The notes beneath the pieces were generated by a model, which saw only the letters and a program-made list of their open reading frames with translations, did not search any database and had not been told where the DNA came from. The translations under genes were made by a program, and so were the position numbers. Shown piece by piece: positions 41,473 to 49,632 of a stretch of DNA of 64,000 nucleotides. This stretch comes from Micromonospora pisi (GTDB lineage Bacteria; Actinomycetota; Actinomycetes; Mycobacteriales; Micromonosporaceae): NCBI RefSeq assembly GCF_003633685.1, contig NZ_RBKT01000001.1, positions 6,634,001 through 6,698,000 on the forward strand, in the 5' to 3' direction. Each line of letters begins with the position of its first letter. Within the stretch, counting starts at the first letter, position 1.

Positions 41473-42414
41473 ATGCGTGTTTTCGTCACTGGCGGGACCG
41501 GCCATTCCGGTTCGTACATCGTCCCCGAGCTCATCGCCGCTGGGCATGAGGTCACCGGCCTGGCCCGGTCGGACCCGGCCGCGGCGGCGCTGTCCGCGCT
41601 CGGCGCGAAGGTGCGCCGCGGCGACCTCCAGGACCTCGACGGGCTCAAGGAGGCGGCTGCGGACTCCGACGGCGTCATCCACGTCGCGCACCGGCAGGAC
41701 CTGCTTTTCTCCGGCGGGATCCACGCCGTGGCCGCCGCCGAGCTCCCGATCATGCTCGCCTACGGCGAGGCACTGGCGGGAACCGGAAAGCCGCTGGTCG
41801 CGGCGGGGAGCATCGGCTCGCCCGGGCAGGGATTCCTGGGCCGGACGGCCACCGAGGAGGACCCGGCCCTTCCCAGCGGCGATGAGCACAAGGGCAGCCT
41901 GCGGGCTCGTAACGTCGTGGAGACCACCGTGATCGGCCTCGCCGAGCGGGGCGTGCGGTCTTCGGTCGTGCGGATCGCCAACATCGCGCACGACACGACC
42001 GATCGCGCCGGCTTCCTCCCGACACTGATCGCGCTCGCGAAGGAGAAGGGCTTCGTCGGCTACCCCGGAGACGGCACGAACCTGTGGAACGCCGTGCATG
42101 CCCGCGATGTCGCCTCCGTCTTCCGCCTGGCACTGGAGAAGGGCCCGGCCGGCAAATACTGGCACGCGGTCGACGACGGGGGCATCCCGTTTCGCGAGAT
42201 CGCTGAGGCCATCGGCAGCCGTCTGGGCCTGCCCGCCGTGAGCGTTCCCGTGGACGAACTGGTGCTGCCGGGATACTTCGGGTTCCTCGCCAACATCGTC
42301 ACGCAGAGCTACCCGGCGTCCAACCTCATCACTCGCCGGACCCTCGGCTGGGAACCCGCTCAGCCCCGCCTGCTCGCCGATCTGGACAACGGCCACTACT
42401 TCCCCGCCAGCTGA
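41473..42414 (+). CDS. NAD-dependent epimerase/dehydratase family (extended SDR)
   Basis: 313 residues from ATG 41473, with GGAGCAGCAG upstream. Rossmann motif FVTGGTGHSGSYIVPELIAAGH, then VTGLARSDPAAAALSALGA and RRGDLQDLDGLKEAAADSDGVIHVAHRQD. The YxxxK catalytic motif is absent at the normal site (HKGSLRARNVVE occupies the region), like atypical SDRs of the SDR-a type. The C-terminus includes TRRTLGWEPAQPRLLADLDNG. Likely an NAD(P)-binding reductase or sensor. Fourth in the redox run. Confidence 0.9.
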   Translation: MRVFVTGGTGHSGSYIVPELIAAGHEVTGLARSDPAAAALSALGAKVRRGDLQDLDGLKEAAADSDGVIHVAHRQDLLFSGGIHAVAAAELPIMLAYGEALAGTGKPLVAAGSIGSPGQGFLGRTATEEDPALPSGDEHKGSLRARNVVETTVIGLAERGVRSSVVRIANIAHDTTDRAGFLPTLIALAKEKGFVGYPGDGTNLWNAVHARDVASVFRLALEKGPAGKYWHAVDDGGIPFREIAEAIGSRLGLPAVSVPVDELVLPGYFGFLANIVTQSYPASNLITRRTLGWEPAQPRLLADLDNGHYFPAS

Positions 42415-42471
42415 CGACAAGGACCCCAATCGCAACGAGTCCGGCACATGACAAGGAGGGCGGCTCGGAAT

Positions 42472-43254
42472 ATGACCACTGTCGGATTCATCGGCAGCGG
42501 CGCCATCGGCAGCACCATCGCGCGGCTCGCCGTCGAGGCCGGGCATCAGGTCGTGCTCAGCAACTCACGCGGTCCTGAAACGCTCACGGACACGGTCACG
42601 GAACTAGGGCCGCGGGCGTCCGCTGCGACCAGCGGGCAGGCCGCGGCAGCCAGTGACATCGTCGTGGTCACGGTGCCAGTCAAGGCCTTCCCCGACCTGC
42701 CCGCCGCGCCGCTTGCCGGGAAAACGGTCATCGACACGTGTAACTACGGCCCCGAGCGTGACGGGCCCATCCCCGAGCTCGACGGCAAGTCGCTCAGCTC
42801 AAGCAAGCTGCTGCTGCGGTACCTCCCGGACGCCATGGTCGTGAAAGCGTTCAACAACATCTTCTTCAAGCACCTGCTGTCACTCGCCCGACCAACGTGG
42901 GCGGGCGACCGCTCGTACCTGCCGATCGCCGGGCGGGGCATAACGCAGTGGCTCGCCAAGTTCGCCCGAGTTTCCTACGAGAGTCTCAAGCAGCGGCATA
43001 GAGGTTTCCGTCTACGTCACGAGGCCATCGTTCGGTGCATCCAGCGCAGCCACTCCGCTCGGCGCGGGCAGCAGATGGCGTTGACCATCCGCGTCGGCCA
43101 GACCCGGGGCGAGCTGTCCGAAGATTGGCGGCTGGCCGGTATCCAGTTCAGCTCCCTTGGCAACAAACAACCGCGAACTCATTGGCCGACACCGGAGTCC
43201 TCTTCTGTCGCCGACCGTGCGCATCGGCGCCGGAGCGCCCATCACCCTTCGTGA
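42472..43254 (+). pseudogene. Third F420-reductase-like gene, 3' end lost
   Basis: From ATG 42472 (AAGGAGG upstream) about 145 residues match the NpdG-like family: GFIGSGAIGSTIARLAVEAGH, VLSNSRGPETLTDTVTELGP, VVVTVPVKAFPDLPAAPLAGKTVIDTCNYGPERDGPIPELDG, VVKAFNNIFFKHLLSLARP, DRSYLPIAG in part. After about 42930 the family sequence stops and an unrelated arginine-rich frame follows to 43254. The C-terminal third is missing. A fusion protein could be made, but the substitution looks like decay. It runs into repeat copy D. Confidence 0.8.
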
Positions 43255-43310
43255 CCATCAGCGGTGATACGTCCCGACCCGAGTGCTTCCGGTCGTGTCG
43301 ATGAGCGGAC
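43203..43310 (+). repeat. Dispersed repeat, copy D (diverged)
   Basis: Shares the ends gtcgccgaccgtgcgc and tgtcgatgagcgga with copies A-C, plus gcgccggagc and cgtcccg-like pieces between; the middle is diverged. It lies behind the broken third reductase gene, in the same orientation as A-C. Confidence 0.55.
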
Positions 43311-43394
43311 GTTGTCAGATCGTTTTTGAACCGCTCGCCGCGATCGATACAGGACTGCACCACGGAAGGTAGGACAGGGCCTAGCATTGCCTCC

Positions 43395-45008
43395 GTGGTC
43401 GAGGACTTCGCGGATCGACTCCTGCGTGACGTAGCCGGTCTCGACCCCTGCACAGCGATCGTCGAGGCCGGCGAGCATGATGTCGACGGGCTGACCGACT
43501 ACAGCCCGGAGGGCTACCAGGCCCGCGCCGACCTCGCGGTCCGCGCCCTCCGCGAGCTCGAGATCCTGGGTGTTGCACTGCCGGCCGTGACCCCGCTGCA
43601 CGCCCATCTCGCCGAACGGCTGCGTGCGCGTATCGCCTTCCATGACGCCGGGGAGGACCTGCGCGAACTGCACGCGGCGGCCACCGGTCCGCTCCAGCTC
43701 ATCCGCCAGGCCGTCGAGGCCGCAGTACCCGGCCGCGGTGCCGAGGGCACGGCCTACGAGGAAAGCTGGGCTCGTGTCGGCGCGCGCCTGGCCGCGATCC
43801 CGGCGGCCCTGGATGGGTACGCCCGCAGCCTCCTGCTCGCCGCCGAGCGCGGACATTTGCCGGCGCGCCGCCAGGTCGAGCTCGTAACGCAGCGCTGCCG
43901 CAATTGGATCGACGACGATGTCGCTCTCGTGGATCGCTACGGCGAAGGGCGCCAGCGGGCGCCGTTGCAGGCGGCGGCGCAGGGCGCGCGGGAGGCGTAC
44001 CAGAGGCTGGCCGGGATGCTGACCGCAGACCTGGCACCGCGGGCGCGCAGCGAGGAGGCTTTCGGGCCGCAGCGGTACGCACTCTGGGTTCGTACCTTCC
44101 TCGCGGCCGAGCCCGACCTGCGCGAGCTCTACGACTGGGGCTGGGAGGAGTTCACCGCGATCGAGGCGGAGCTGGTCGCGGAGGCGAGGGCCCTGGGCGG
44201 GAGCGTGCCCGAGGCGCTCGACCGGCTCGACAGCCCCGACGCACCTGGGACCCTGCACAGCAGGGAGGCGTTCGGGGCGTGGCTACAGGAGCTGCTGGAG
44301 GCCACCATCGAGCGGCTGCACGGCGTGCACTTCGACATCCCCGCACCGCTGCGGCGGATCGAGTCGCGGGTGACCACGTCGTCCGGCACCGCCTACACCG
44401 GGCCGTCTCGGGACCTGACGCGGCCGGGCCGGGTCTGGTGGTTCCTCCCCGAGGACGAGGCAAGCTTCCCCACCTGGTATGCCTACAGCACCGCGTACCA
44501 CGAGGGCGTTCCCGGCCACCACCTCCACATCGGCTATGAGGTCTGTCGGGGAGGCCTTGGGCGGCGGCTGAACCTGCTCGGCGGGCTCTCCGGTAGCCAG
44601 GAGGGCTGGGCCTTGTACGCCGAGCGGTTCATGGACGAGCTCGGGCTCTATGAACAGCCGGGTGCGCGACTGGGGTATCTATTCATGCAGTTGCTGCGGG
44701 CGGCACGGGTCGTGCTCGACATTGGCCTGCACCTACGGCTGCCGATGCCGTCTGGCGACGGAGCGTTTTGGACGCCGGACGCGGCGCTGCAGTTACTGCG
44801 GGACCGCTGTCATCAGGGGCCCTACGCGTCCGCCGAGCTCGCGCGTTACCTGGGCCGGCCAGGGCAGGCGCTGGCTTACAAGGTAGGTGAGCGGGTGTGG
44901 TTGGCAGAGCGCTCGTCCTTCCCCGGCGACCGGCGAGCATTTCACCGTCGGGCGCTGGAACTTGGCTCGCTGGGACTGGGCCAGCTAACGGGGGCGTTGA
45001 CCGGATGA
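43395..45008 (+). CDS. DUF885 family protein (putative zinc carboxypeptidase-like)
   Basis: 537 residues from a GTG at 43395, chosen because upstream codons show no homology; an ORF to 43326 exists. The family's signature HEGVPGHHLHIGYE provides the HExxGHH-like metal site in the C-terminal half, followed by GLSGSQEGWALYAERFMDELGLYEQPG. The N-terminal helical region contains DGLTDYSPEGYQAR and several helix repeats. DUF885 proteins are thought to be zinc-dependent peptidases related to M32-type enzymes, mostly uncharacterised. It follows repeat copy D; not obviously part of the redox operon. Confidence 0.9.
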   Translation: MVEDFADRLLRDVAGLDPCTAIVEAGEHDVDGLTDYSPEGYQARADLAVRALRELEILGVALPAVTPLHAHLAERLRARIAFHDAGEDLRELHAAATGPLQLIRQAVEAAVPGRGAEGTAYEESWARVGARLAAIPAALDGYARSLLLAAERGHLPARRQVELVTQRCRNWIDDDVALVDRYGEGRQRAPLQAAAQGAREAYQRLAGMLTADLAPRARSEEAFGPQRYALWVRTFLAAEPDLRELYDWGWEEFTAIEAELVAEARALGGSVPEALDRLDSPDAPGTLHSREAFGAWLQELLEATIERLHGVHFDIPAPLRRIESRVTTSSGTAYTGPSRDLTRPGRVWWFLPEDEASFPTWYAYSTAYHEGVPGHHLHIGYEVCRGGLGRRLNLLGGLSGSQEGWALYAERFMDELGLYEQPGARLGYLFMQLLRAARVVLDIGLHLRLPMPSGDGAFWTPDAALQLLRDRCHQGPYASAELARYLGRPGQALAYKVGERVWLAERSSFPGDRRAFHRRALELGSLGLGQLTGALTG

Positions 45009-45029
45009 CCGCGCATCATTCATGCATGG

Positions 45030-45176
45030 TGTGAAGCAGGCCGGGCACCGCATCCGTAACTGGGTCTCGCTCAGCGGGCGACCGAGTGGCGTCAGGGCAT
45101 ATTCCACCCTCGGGGGTACTTCCGGGTGTGCGGACCTGGTCACCAACCCATCGCGGGTGAGTGCGCGCAGCGTACG
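45030..45176 (-). pseudogene. HxlR regulator C-terminal fragment
   Basis: On the minus strand the region reads RTLRALTRDGLVTRSAHPEVP, then PRVEYALTPLGRPLSETQLR, the second half of an HxlR-type winged helix. A stop codon lies directly before RTLR, and the upstream half (the HTH core) is not present in any frame. It is a clear remnant. Next to it lies an intact YciI-like gene on the same strand. Confidence 0.72.
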
Positions 45177-45302
45177 TCACGGACGAGCTCGATCGTCTGT
45201 ACGCAGTCCGGCGCGACCCCGCGCTGTGCGAGTTCGGCGCCAAGGGTGCTTGTCATGGCTCTTTGTTCCTCATCCGTCAGTAGCTGGCGGCCGTGGGGCT
45301 CG

Positions 45303-45563
45303 TTATCGCAGGAACGGATGCCACTCGCGGATCTGCGTGACCGAGACACCCGGAGTGGCGAAATAGGGATCGGCGGCGATAAGCGCCTCAAGGGCCTGCC
45401 GGTCGGTTACATCCACGACGATCATCGCCCCTCGATCGTCGGAGAAAGGGCCTGCCATGCGAACCGTTCCCGCGCCGTGGAGGTCAGCGAGCCGGCTGCG
45501 ATGGGCGGCGCGCGCGGCGAGGCGTTCAGGGGCGTCGGTGAAGGTCAACTCTACGATCCACAT
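45303..45563 (-). CDS. YciI-like protein
   Basis: 86 residues from ATG 45563; a GTG three codons earlier is possible. The sequence WIVELTFTDAPERLAARAAHRSRLADLHGAGTVRMAGPF, then DRGAMIVVDVTDRQALEALIAADPY and VTQIREWHPF, is the full YCII fold with the conserved His in AHRSRL and Asp in DPY. Related small proteins often sit near regulators and oxidoreductases. It faces a Crp/Fnr gene; the 50-bp gap has a perfect palindrome, so its transcription is probably controlled by that regulator. Confidence 0.9.
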   Translation of the reverse strand: MWIVELTFTDAPERLAARAAHRSRLADLHGAGTVRMAGPFSDDRGAMIVVDVTDRQALEALIAADPYFATPGVSVTQIREWHPFLR

Positions 45564-45598
45564 GGTGGGCACGGTAGGCCGCCGTGACCGAGCGGGTC

Positions 45599-45614
45599 TG
45601 TATCACTTGATACA
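45599..45614. promoter_or_regulatory. Perfect palindrome over the Crp/Fnr start codon
   Basis: TGTATCACTTGATACA, with 7-bp arms and a 2-bp spacer, ends on the A of the ATG at 45614. The form (TGT-N10-ACA) is close to the TGTGA-N6-TCACA type of Crp/Fnr sites. Its position would block the regulator's own start and overlap the promoter of the divergent YciI-like gene. Confidence 0.82.
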
Positions 45615-46267
45615 TGACATCGTTGGGTTCCATCCCGGCATTGCGAACGCTGTCCGCGGATGTGCTGGAGACAGTCACGCGCGACAGCCGCCCGGCAAGG
45701 TTCGGCGCTGGGGCGATGATCCGGCCAGCCGGTGCGCGGGCGAACGCCGTCGTGCTGGTGCTGTCCGGCACGGTAGCGGCCGTCCACGCCGAGCGGTCCG
45801 GCCGTGAGGTGTGGCCTCAGCAGTGGGTCGGCCCAGCGATCGCGGACAAGCCTGCCGTACTGGATGGCGGTTCGGCGTCAACCGGGTTGCTGGCGGTTAC
45901 GGTCGCTGCTGTGCGGCTGCTGCCCGCGACCGGGTTCCTGCGGTTGCTGCACGAACAGCATTCGGTACGTGAGCACGTGCTCCGACAACTCGCGCGCGAC
46001 GTCATAGCCGGTCGACAGCGACTCGCGCAGGCCGTCACGTTGCCGGCGACCGCTCGGATCGCCGCGTGGCTGAATGCGCAGGACCCGGCTGCCCGAGTCG
46101 CCTGGCGAGGGTCGCAGGAGCAGTTGGCCCGGGTGCTGGGCCTGAGCCGGGTCACCGTCAACCGGGCGCTCGCACAGCTCACCGGTGTTGGCGCTGTCCG
46201 GCTGACCTCCCGGGGAATAGTCATTGCTGACCGGGAGCGTCTCGACAACCTGACGGCCGGTTCCTGA
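45614..46267 (+). CDS. Crp/Fnr family transcriptional regulator
   Basis: 217 residues, ATG 45614. The N-terminal cyclic-nucleotide-binding-like domain reads VVLVLSGTVAAVHAERSGRE but lacks the arginine/serine residues of a true cAMP site. The C-terminal HTH_Crp domain has WRGSQEQLARVLGLSRVTVNRALAQL and ends with a wing GAVRLTSRGIVIADRERL. It is divergent from the YciI-like gene, with a palindrome on its start codon that suggests autoregulation. The effector is unknown. Confidence 0.93.
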   Translation: MTSLGSIPALRTLSADVLETVTRDSRPARFGAGAMIRPAGARANAVVLVLSGTVAAVHAERSGREVWPQQWVGPAIADKPAVLDGGSASTGLLAVTVAAVRLLPATGFLRLLHEQHSVREHVLRQLARDVIAGRQRLAQAVTLPATARIAAWLNAQDPAARVAWRGSQEQLARVLGLSRVTVNRALAQLTGVGAVRLTSRGIVIADRERLDNLTAGS

Positions 46268-46424
46268 CCAGCGGACAGTCCGAGTCACCGTGCCTGCGAG
46301 GTGGACGGCCCGGCCGGGGTGATTGCCATTGCGGAGGGCCGGCAGGGACTTGTGGTCAAGGCCGGCCCGTCCATCAAGCCGACCCGGCGCAGGAACGTGC
46401 CGGAATCGGTGCGTGCGGCGCGGG

Positions 46425-47396
46425 CTAGCTGACCCGGCGCTGGACGCGCCACAGGCCGACCGCCGCGAGTAGGGCGCTGACGCCGAGGTACAGCGCCAGT
46501 TCGATCCATTGGAATGGCCAGAATCGCCGGTTGGGTTGGTAGGCCAGGTCCACGTGGAGGCCGAGCTTGCCGAGACACACCGCGGTGTCACCGAACGTGC
46601 CGTTGGCGCCGGTTTTCGGGGCGTTGTTGAAACACTCGTTGAAGGCGGCGGCGGAGAGTTGCCGGCCGTCGGGTGTCCGGAGTTCGCTGGTGTCGGTGAC
46701 CCAGGCGTCCGGTATCTCCAGCCCTCCGACGACCGGCCCGCCGGTGATGCTGCCCAGCGACCGGGCCTGGTTGATGGCGTCGACAGTCATCGGTACGGTG
46801 ACCCGTTCGGCCGGCATGTAGTGCGGTCGCAGCAGGTTCGGTACGGCGAACTGCACCGCGATCACGGCCAGGAACACCAGCGCCATCGCCGGCAGGGTTC
46901 GGCGTACCAGCAGCCCGGTGACGGCGCCGAAGACGAAGCCGAAGGCGGCGTACCCGATGGGTGCGATATCCCGCGCGCCGAACAGGATCGCGTTGAACCG
47001 GTCGCCGTTCGCCTGGTCGACCGGGGACGCCGCCCAGGTCAAGAGGGCGCTGAGGGTACCGGCGACAGCCATGCTGGCAAGGCCGAGCACCGTCAACTTG
47101 ACCGCGAGCCAGCGGCGGCGGGGCACGCTCTGGTTCCACACCAGTCGATGGGTGCCGTTCTCCAGTTCCCGGGCGACGAGGGGCGCGCCCCAGAACGCTC
47201 CGATGATCGCGGGTACCAGACCGAAGCCGGTGGCGAGGAACAGCATCGCCTGCGTGTACTGGCTCGGCAGTTGCGACGGGTCGCGTACAGCGCGGATTTC
47301 CCCGCCGAGGCGCAGCAGGTAGATGGTCGCCAGGACCAGCAGGATCGCTCCGACGAGCGCCTGGACGCGGAACTGGCGCAGACTCATTCTGATCAT
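46425..47396 (-). CDS. ABC-2 type transporter permease
   Basis: 323 residues from ATG 47396, overlapping the stop of the ATPase gene (ATGA). Six membrane segments: MIRMSLRQFRVQALVGAILLVLATIYLL, AMLFLATGFGLVPAIIGAFWG, and others up to the last ELALYLGVSALLAAVGLWR. A large extracellular loop of about 100 residues between the fifth and sixth segments contains two cysteines (NECFNNAP and DTAVCLG). The N-terminal region ELENGTHRLVWNQSVPRRRW is the family's conserved loop (ABC-2 permeases of the NatB/lantibiotic immunity type). With the ATPase it forms an exporter. Confidence 0.92.
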   Translation of the reverse strand: MIRMSLRQFRVQALVGAILLVLATIYLLRLGGEIRAVRDPSQLPSQYTQAMLFLATGFGLVPAIIGAFWGAPLVARELENGTHRLVWNQSVPRRRWLAVKLTVLGLASMAVAGTLSALLTWAASPVDQANGDRFNAILFGARDIAPIGYAAFGFVFGAVTGLLVRRTLPAMALVFLAVIAVQFAVPNLLRPHYMPAERVTVPMTVDAINQARSLGSITGGPVVGGLEIPDAWVTDTSELRTPDGRQLSAAAFNECFNNAPKTGANGTFGDTAVCLGKLGLHVDLAYQPNRRFWPFQWIELALYLGVSALLAAVGLWRVQRRVS

Positions 47397-48280
47397 CGCG
47401 AAACCGCCGCATCCCCGCGCGACGCGGCGACCGTTCCGGCGGCCCGGGACATGTAGGCGAGGACCAGTTCCTCCAGGGTGACCGGCTCGGTGTCCGGAGC
47501 TGCCGTACGGTCCGGTGCCGCCGCCTCGCCCCGGACGACGGTGTGGCCGTGCTCCGCCCAGATGACCTCGACCCCGGCGGGCGTCCTGGCCGGGTCGCCG
47601 ACGATCCGGTGGTGCGAGGCGAGCAGATCCGGCACCGGGCCGGCGACCTGGATGCGCGAGTCGCAGAGTACGACGAGGTAGTCGCAGACCTGCTCGACAT
47701 CGCTCAACAGGTGCGAGGAGAGCACCGCGCTGGCGCCGAGTTCGCCCACGAACTCCACGAGACTGCGCATGAAGCCCTTACGGGCCAGGGGATCCAGTGC
47801 GGCGGCGGGCTCGTCGAAGATGAGCAGCTCGGGTCGCTTCGCGGCGGCGATGGCCATCGCGAGCTGCGCGCGTTGACCGCCGGAGAGCCGGCCCGCCTTC
47901 TGCGCGGGGTCCAGGCCGACCTCCGCGATCCGCCGCTTGGCCAGCGCCGCGTCCCAGGACGGGTTCAGCCACGCACCCATCTTCAGGTGGTCGGCGACGC
48001 TGAACGAGGCGTACACCGGGGTGTCCTGGGCAACGAAACCGACCCGGGCCAGGTGCGCCGCGTTCGCCGCCGGTCTGGACCCGAGGACCGACAACGTACC
48101 CGAGGTCGGTGCGATCAGCCCGCAGGCCAGTTGCAGGAGTGTGGATTTGCCGGCGCCGTTCGGGCCGACCAGCCCGACGACACGCCCGCGCGGGATCTTC
48201 AGGTCGCAGTCGGTCAGTGCGGTACGGCGGCCGTACCGTTTGGTCAGCCGCTCGGCGTGCAGAACGAGTGGTGTTCGCAT
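47393..48280 (-). CDS. ABC transporter ATP-binding protein (exporter)
   Basis: 295 residues from ATG 48280. Walker A GPNGAGKST, Q loop FVAQDTPVYASFSV, signature LSGGQRAQLAMA, Walker B ELLIFDEPAAALDP, and the H-loop in AVLSSHLLSDVEQ. The C-terminal extension of about 80 residues is acidic and variable. With the permease encoded next it makes an ABC-2 exporter of the drug or peptide type. It is divergent from a histidine kinase gene, which together suggest a sensing and export module for antibiotic or cell-envelope stress. Confidence 0.95.
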   Translation of the reverse strand: MRTPLVLHAERLTKRYGRRTALTDCDLKIPRGRVVGLVGPNGAGKSTLLQLACGLIAPTSGTLSVLGSRPAANAAHLARVGFVAQDTPVYASFSVADHLKMGAWLNPSWDAALAKRRIAEVGLDPAQKAGRLSGGQRAQLAMAIAAAKRPELLIFDEPAAALDPLARKGFMRSLVEFVGELGASAVLSSHLLSDVEQVCDYLVVLCDSRIQVAGPVPDLLASHHRIVGDPARTPAGVEVIWAEHGHTVVRGEAAAPDRTAAPDTEPVTLEELVLAYMSRAAGTVAASRGDAAVSR

Positions 48281-48489
48281 GGGTTCATCCTGCGAACCGG
48301 CGGGCGGGCCGGGCATCGGTCCAAAGCAGGGGACGGTATGCGGACGACCCTACTTTTGGCCGGTTCGCGTTCGGCGACGATCTCCTAGCCTGCTCGGCAT
48401 GGACACGACACACCGGACGGCGACGAACACCCTGATGGTGCGTGGGATCGTTCCGCACGGAGCCGGGCGGGCCTCGTAACTTGAACAGG

Positions 48490-49632
48490 ATGAGCATCTG
48501 GGAGCGGCTGTTCGGGTTCGCGATGACGGCGGGGCTCGCCGGGGTCCTGCTCGCCGCGCTCGGCATCCAGGCGGTGGCGGTCTCCCAGTCGTGGGGTGCC
48601 CGGTACTGGCTCGCCGGTGGTGCGGCGGCCGTCGTGGTCTCCGCGCTCGCGCTGGTACGGCGGCGGCAGCGGGCGTGGGCGGCGGTCGCCGGTCTCGCAA
48701 TCGCCGGCCTGGCCATCGTGGCGGCCCGGGTGTTCCAGCTCCCGACGGAGCCGGGACCGGCGCTGGCCCTGGCGCTGGCCGTCCTCGTCGGGTCGGCGGT
48801 ACGCGTGCTGCCTCCCGTACCAGCCGGTCTGCTCGCCGCCGGAGGATTCGTGGTGGTCGGCGGCGCCTACCTCGCCGCCCGGCCGCACTCCTCCGGCGCC
48901 CCGGCGGCGGTGGTGATCAACGCGGTGGCCTGGTTCGGCGCGGTCGTGGTCGGGCTGGCACTGCGCCTGCTGGACCATCGGGCGGCGGCCACCGCTGCGA
49001 ACGTACGCCAGGACGAGCGGTTGGAGCTGGCCCGGGAACTGCACGACGTGGTGGCCCACCACATCACCGGCATGCTGATTCAGGCGCAGGCCGCGCACGT
49101 CGTCGCGCGGAGAAACCCGGGGCAGGTGGGCGAGTCGCTGACCGGGATCGAGGCCGCCGGCACCGAGGCGCTGCGCGCGATGCGCCGCGTGGTCGGGCTG
49201 CTGCGTGACACCGAGGACGGGCCGCCCGCCTCGGCCGGCCCGGAGCAGCTCGGCGTGCTCATCGAGCGCTTCAACCGGCAGGGTCCGCCGGTGCGTCTGC
49301 GGATGCCCGAGGAGAGGACGGCCTGGCCGCCGGAGGTGAACAGCACCGTGTACCGGATCGTCCGGGAGGCCCTGACCAACGTGGCCCGTCACGCGCCGAA
49401 CGCCGACAGTGTCACCGTCACCGTTGAGCAGAATCCCTCCGGCGTCAGCGTCGAGGTGGTCGACGACGCACCACCGGGTCCCGCCCGCGCCGGGCACCGG
49501 GGCGGGTACGGCCTCGTCGGCATGCGGGAACGCGTCGAAACCCTCGGCGGTACGCTGCACGCCGGCCCCCGCCCCGACGCCGGCTGGTCGGTCCTGGCCA
49601 CCCTGCCCGTCCAGCCTGGATGGTCGCGATGA
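48490..49632 (+). CDS. Sensor histidine kinase (HisKA_3 type)
   Basis: 380 residues from ATG 48490; an in-frame start at 48442 is possible but would add non-conserved residues. About four to five membrane segments in the first 160 residues precede the HisKA_3 phosphorylation helix ELARELHDVVAHHITGM with the phosphorylatable histidine (H in ELHD). The HATPase_c region includes VYRIVREALTNVARHAPNA, the N box, and GYGLVGMRERVETLGG (G boxes). Its stop overlaps the response-regulator ATG. Divergent from an ABC exporter pair. Confidence 0.94.
   Translation: MSIWERLFGFAMTAGLAGVLLAALGIQAVAVSQSWGARYWLAGGAAAVVVSALALVRRRQRAWAAVAGLAIAGLAIVAARVFQLPTEPGPALALALAVLVGSAVRVLPPVPAGLLAAGGFVVVGGAYLAARPHSSGAPAAVVINAVAWFGAVVVGLALRLLDHRAAATAANVRQDERLELARELHDVVAHHITGMLIQAQAAHVVARRNPGQVGESLTGIEAAGTEALRAMRRVVGLLRDTEDGPPASAGPEQLGVLIERFNRQGPPVRLRMPEERTAWPPEVNSTVYRIVREALTNVARHAPNADSVTVTVEQNPSGVSVEVVDDAPPGPARAGHRGGYGLVGMRERVETLGGTLHAGPRPDAGWSVLATLPVQPGWSR

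Noticed and set aside
34025-43310. Integron attC sites as the explanation for the dispersed repeat
   Set aside because: No RYYYAAC/GTTRRRY core pair could be placed on the copies, and no integrase gene is in the window. Not excluded for some unrelated site-specific recombinase.
46268-46424. A short plus-strand frame with GRQGLVVKAGPSIKPTRRR
   Set aside because: Too short, without a ribosome site or family, and located between the Crp/Fnr gene and the ABC permease gene's end.
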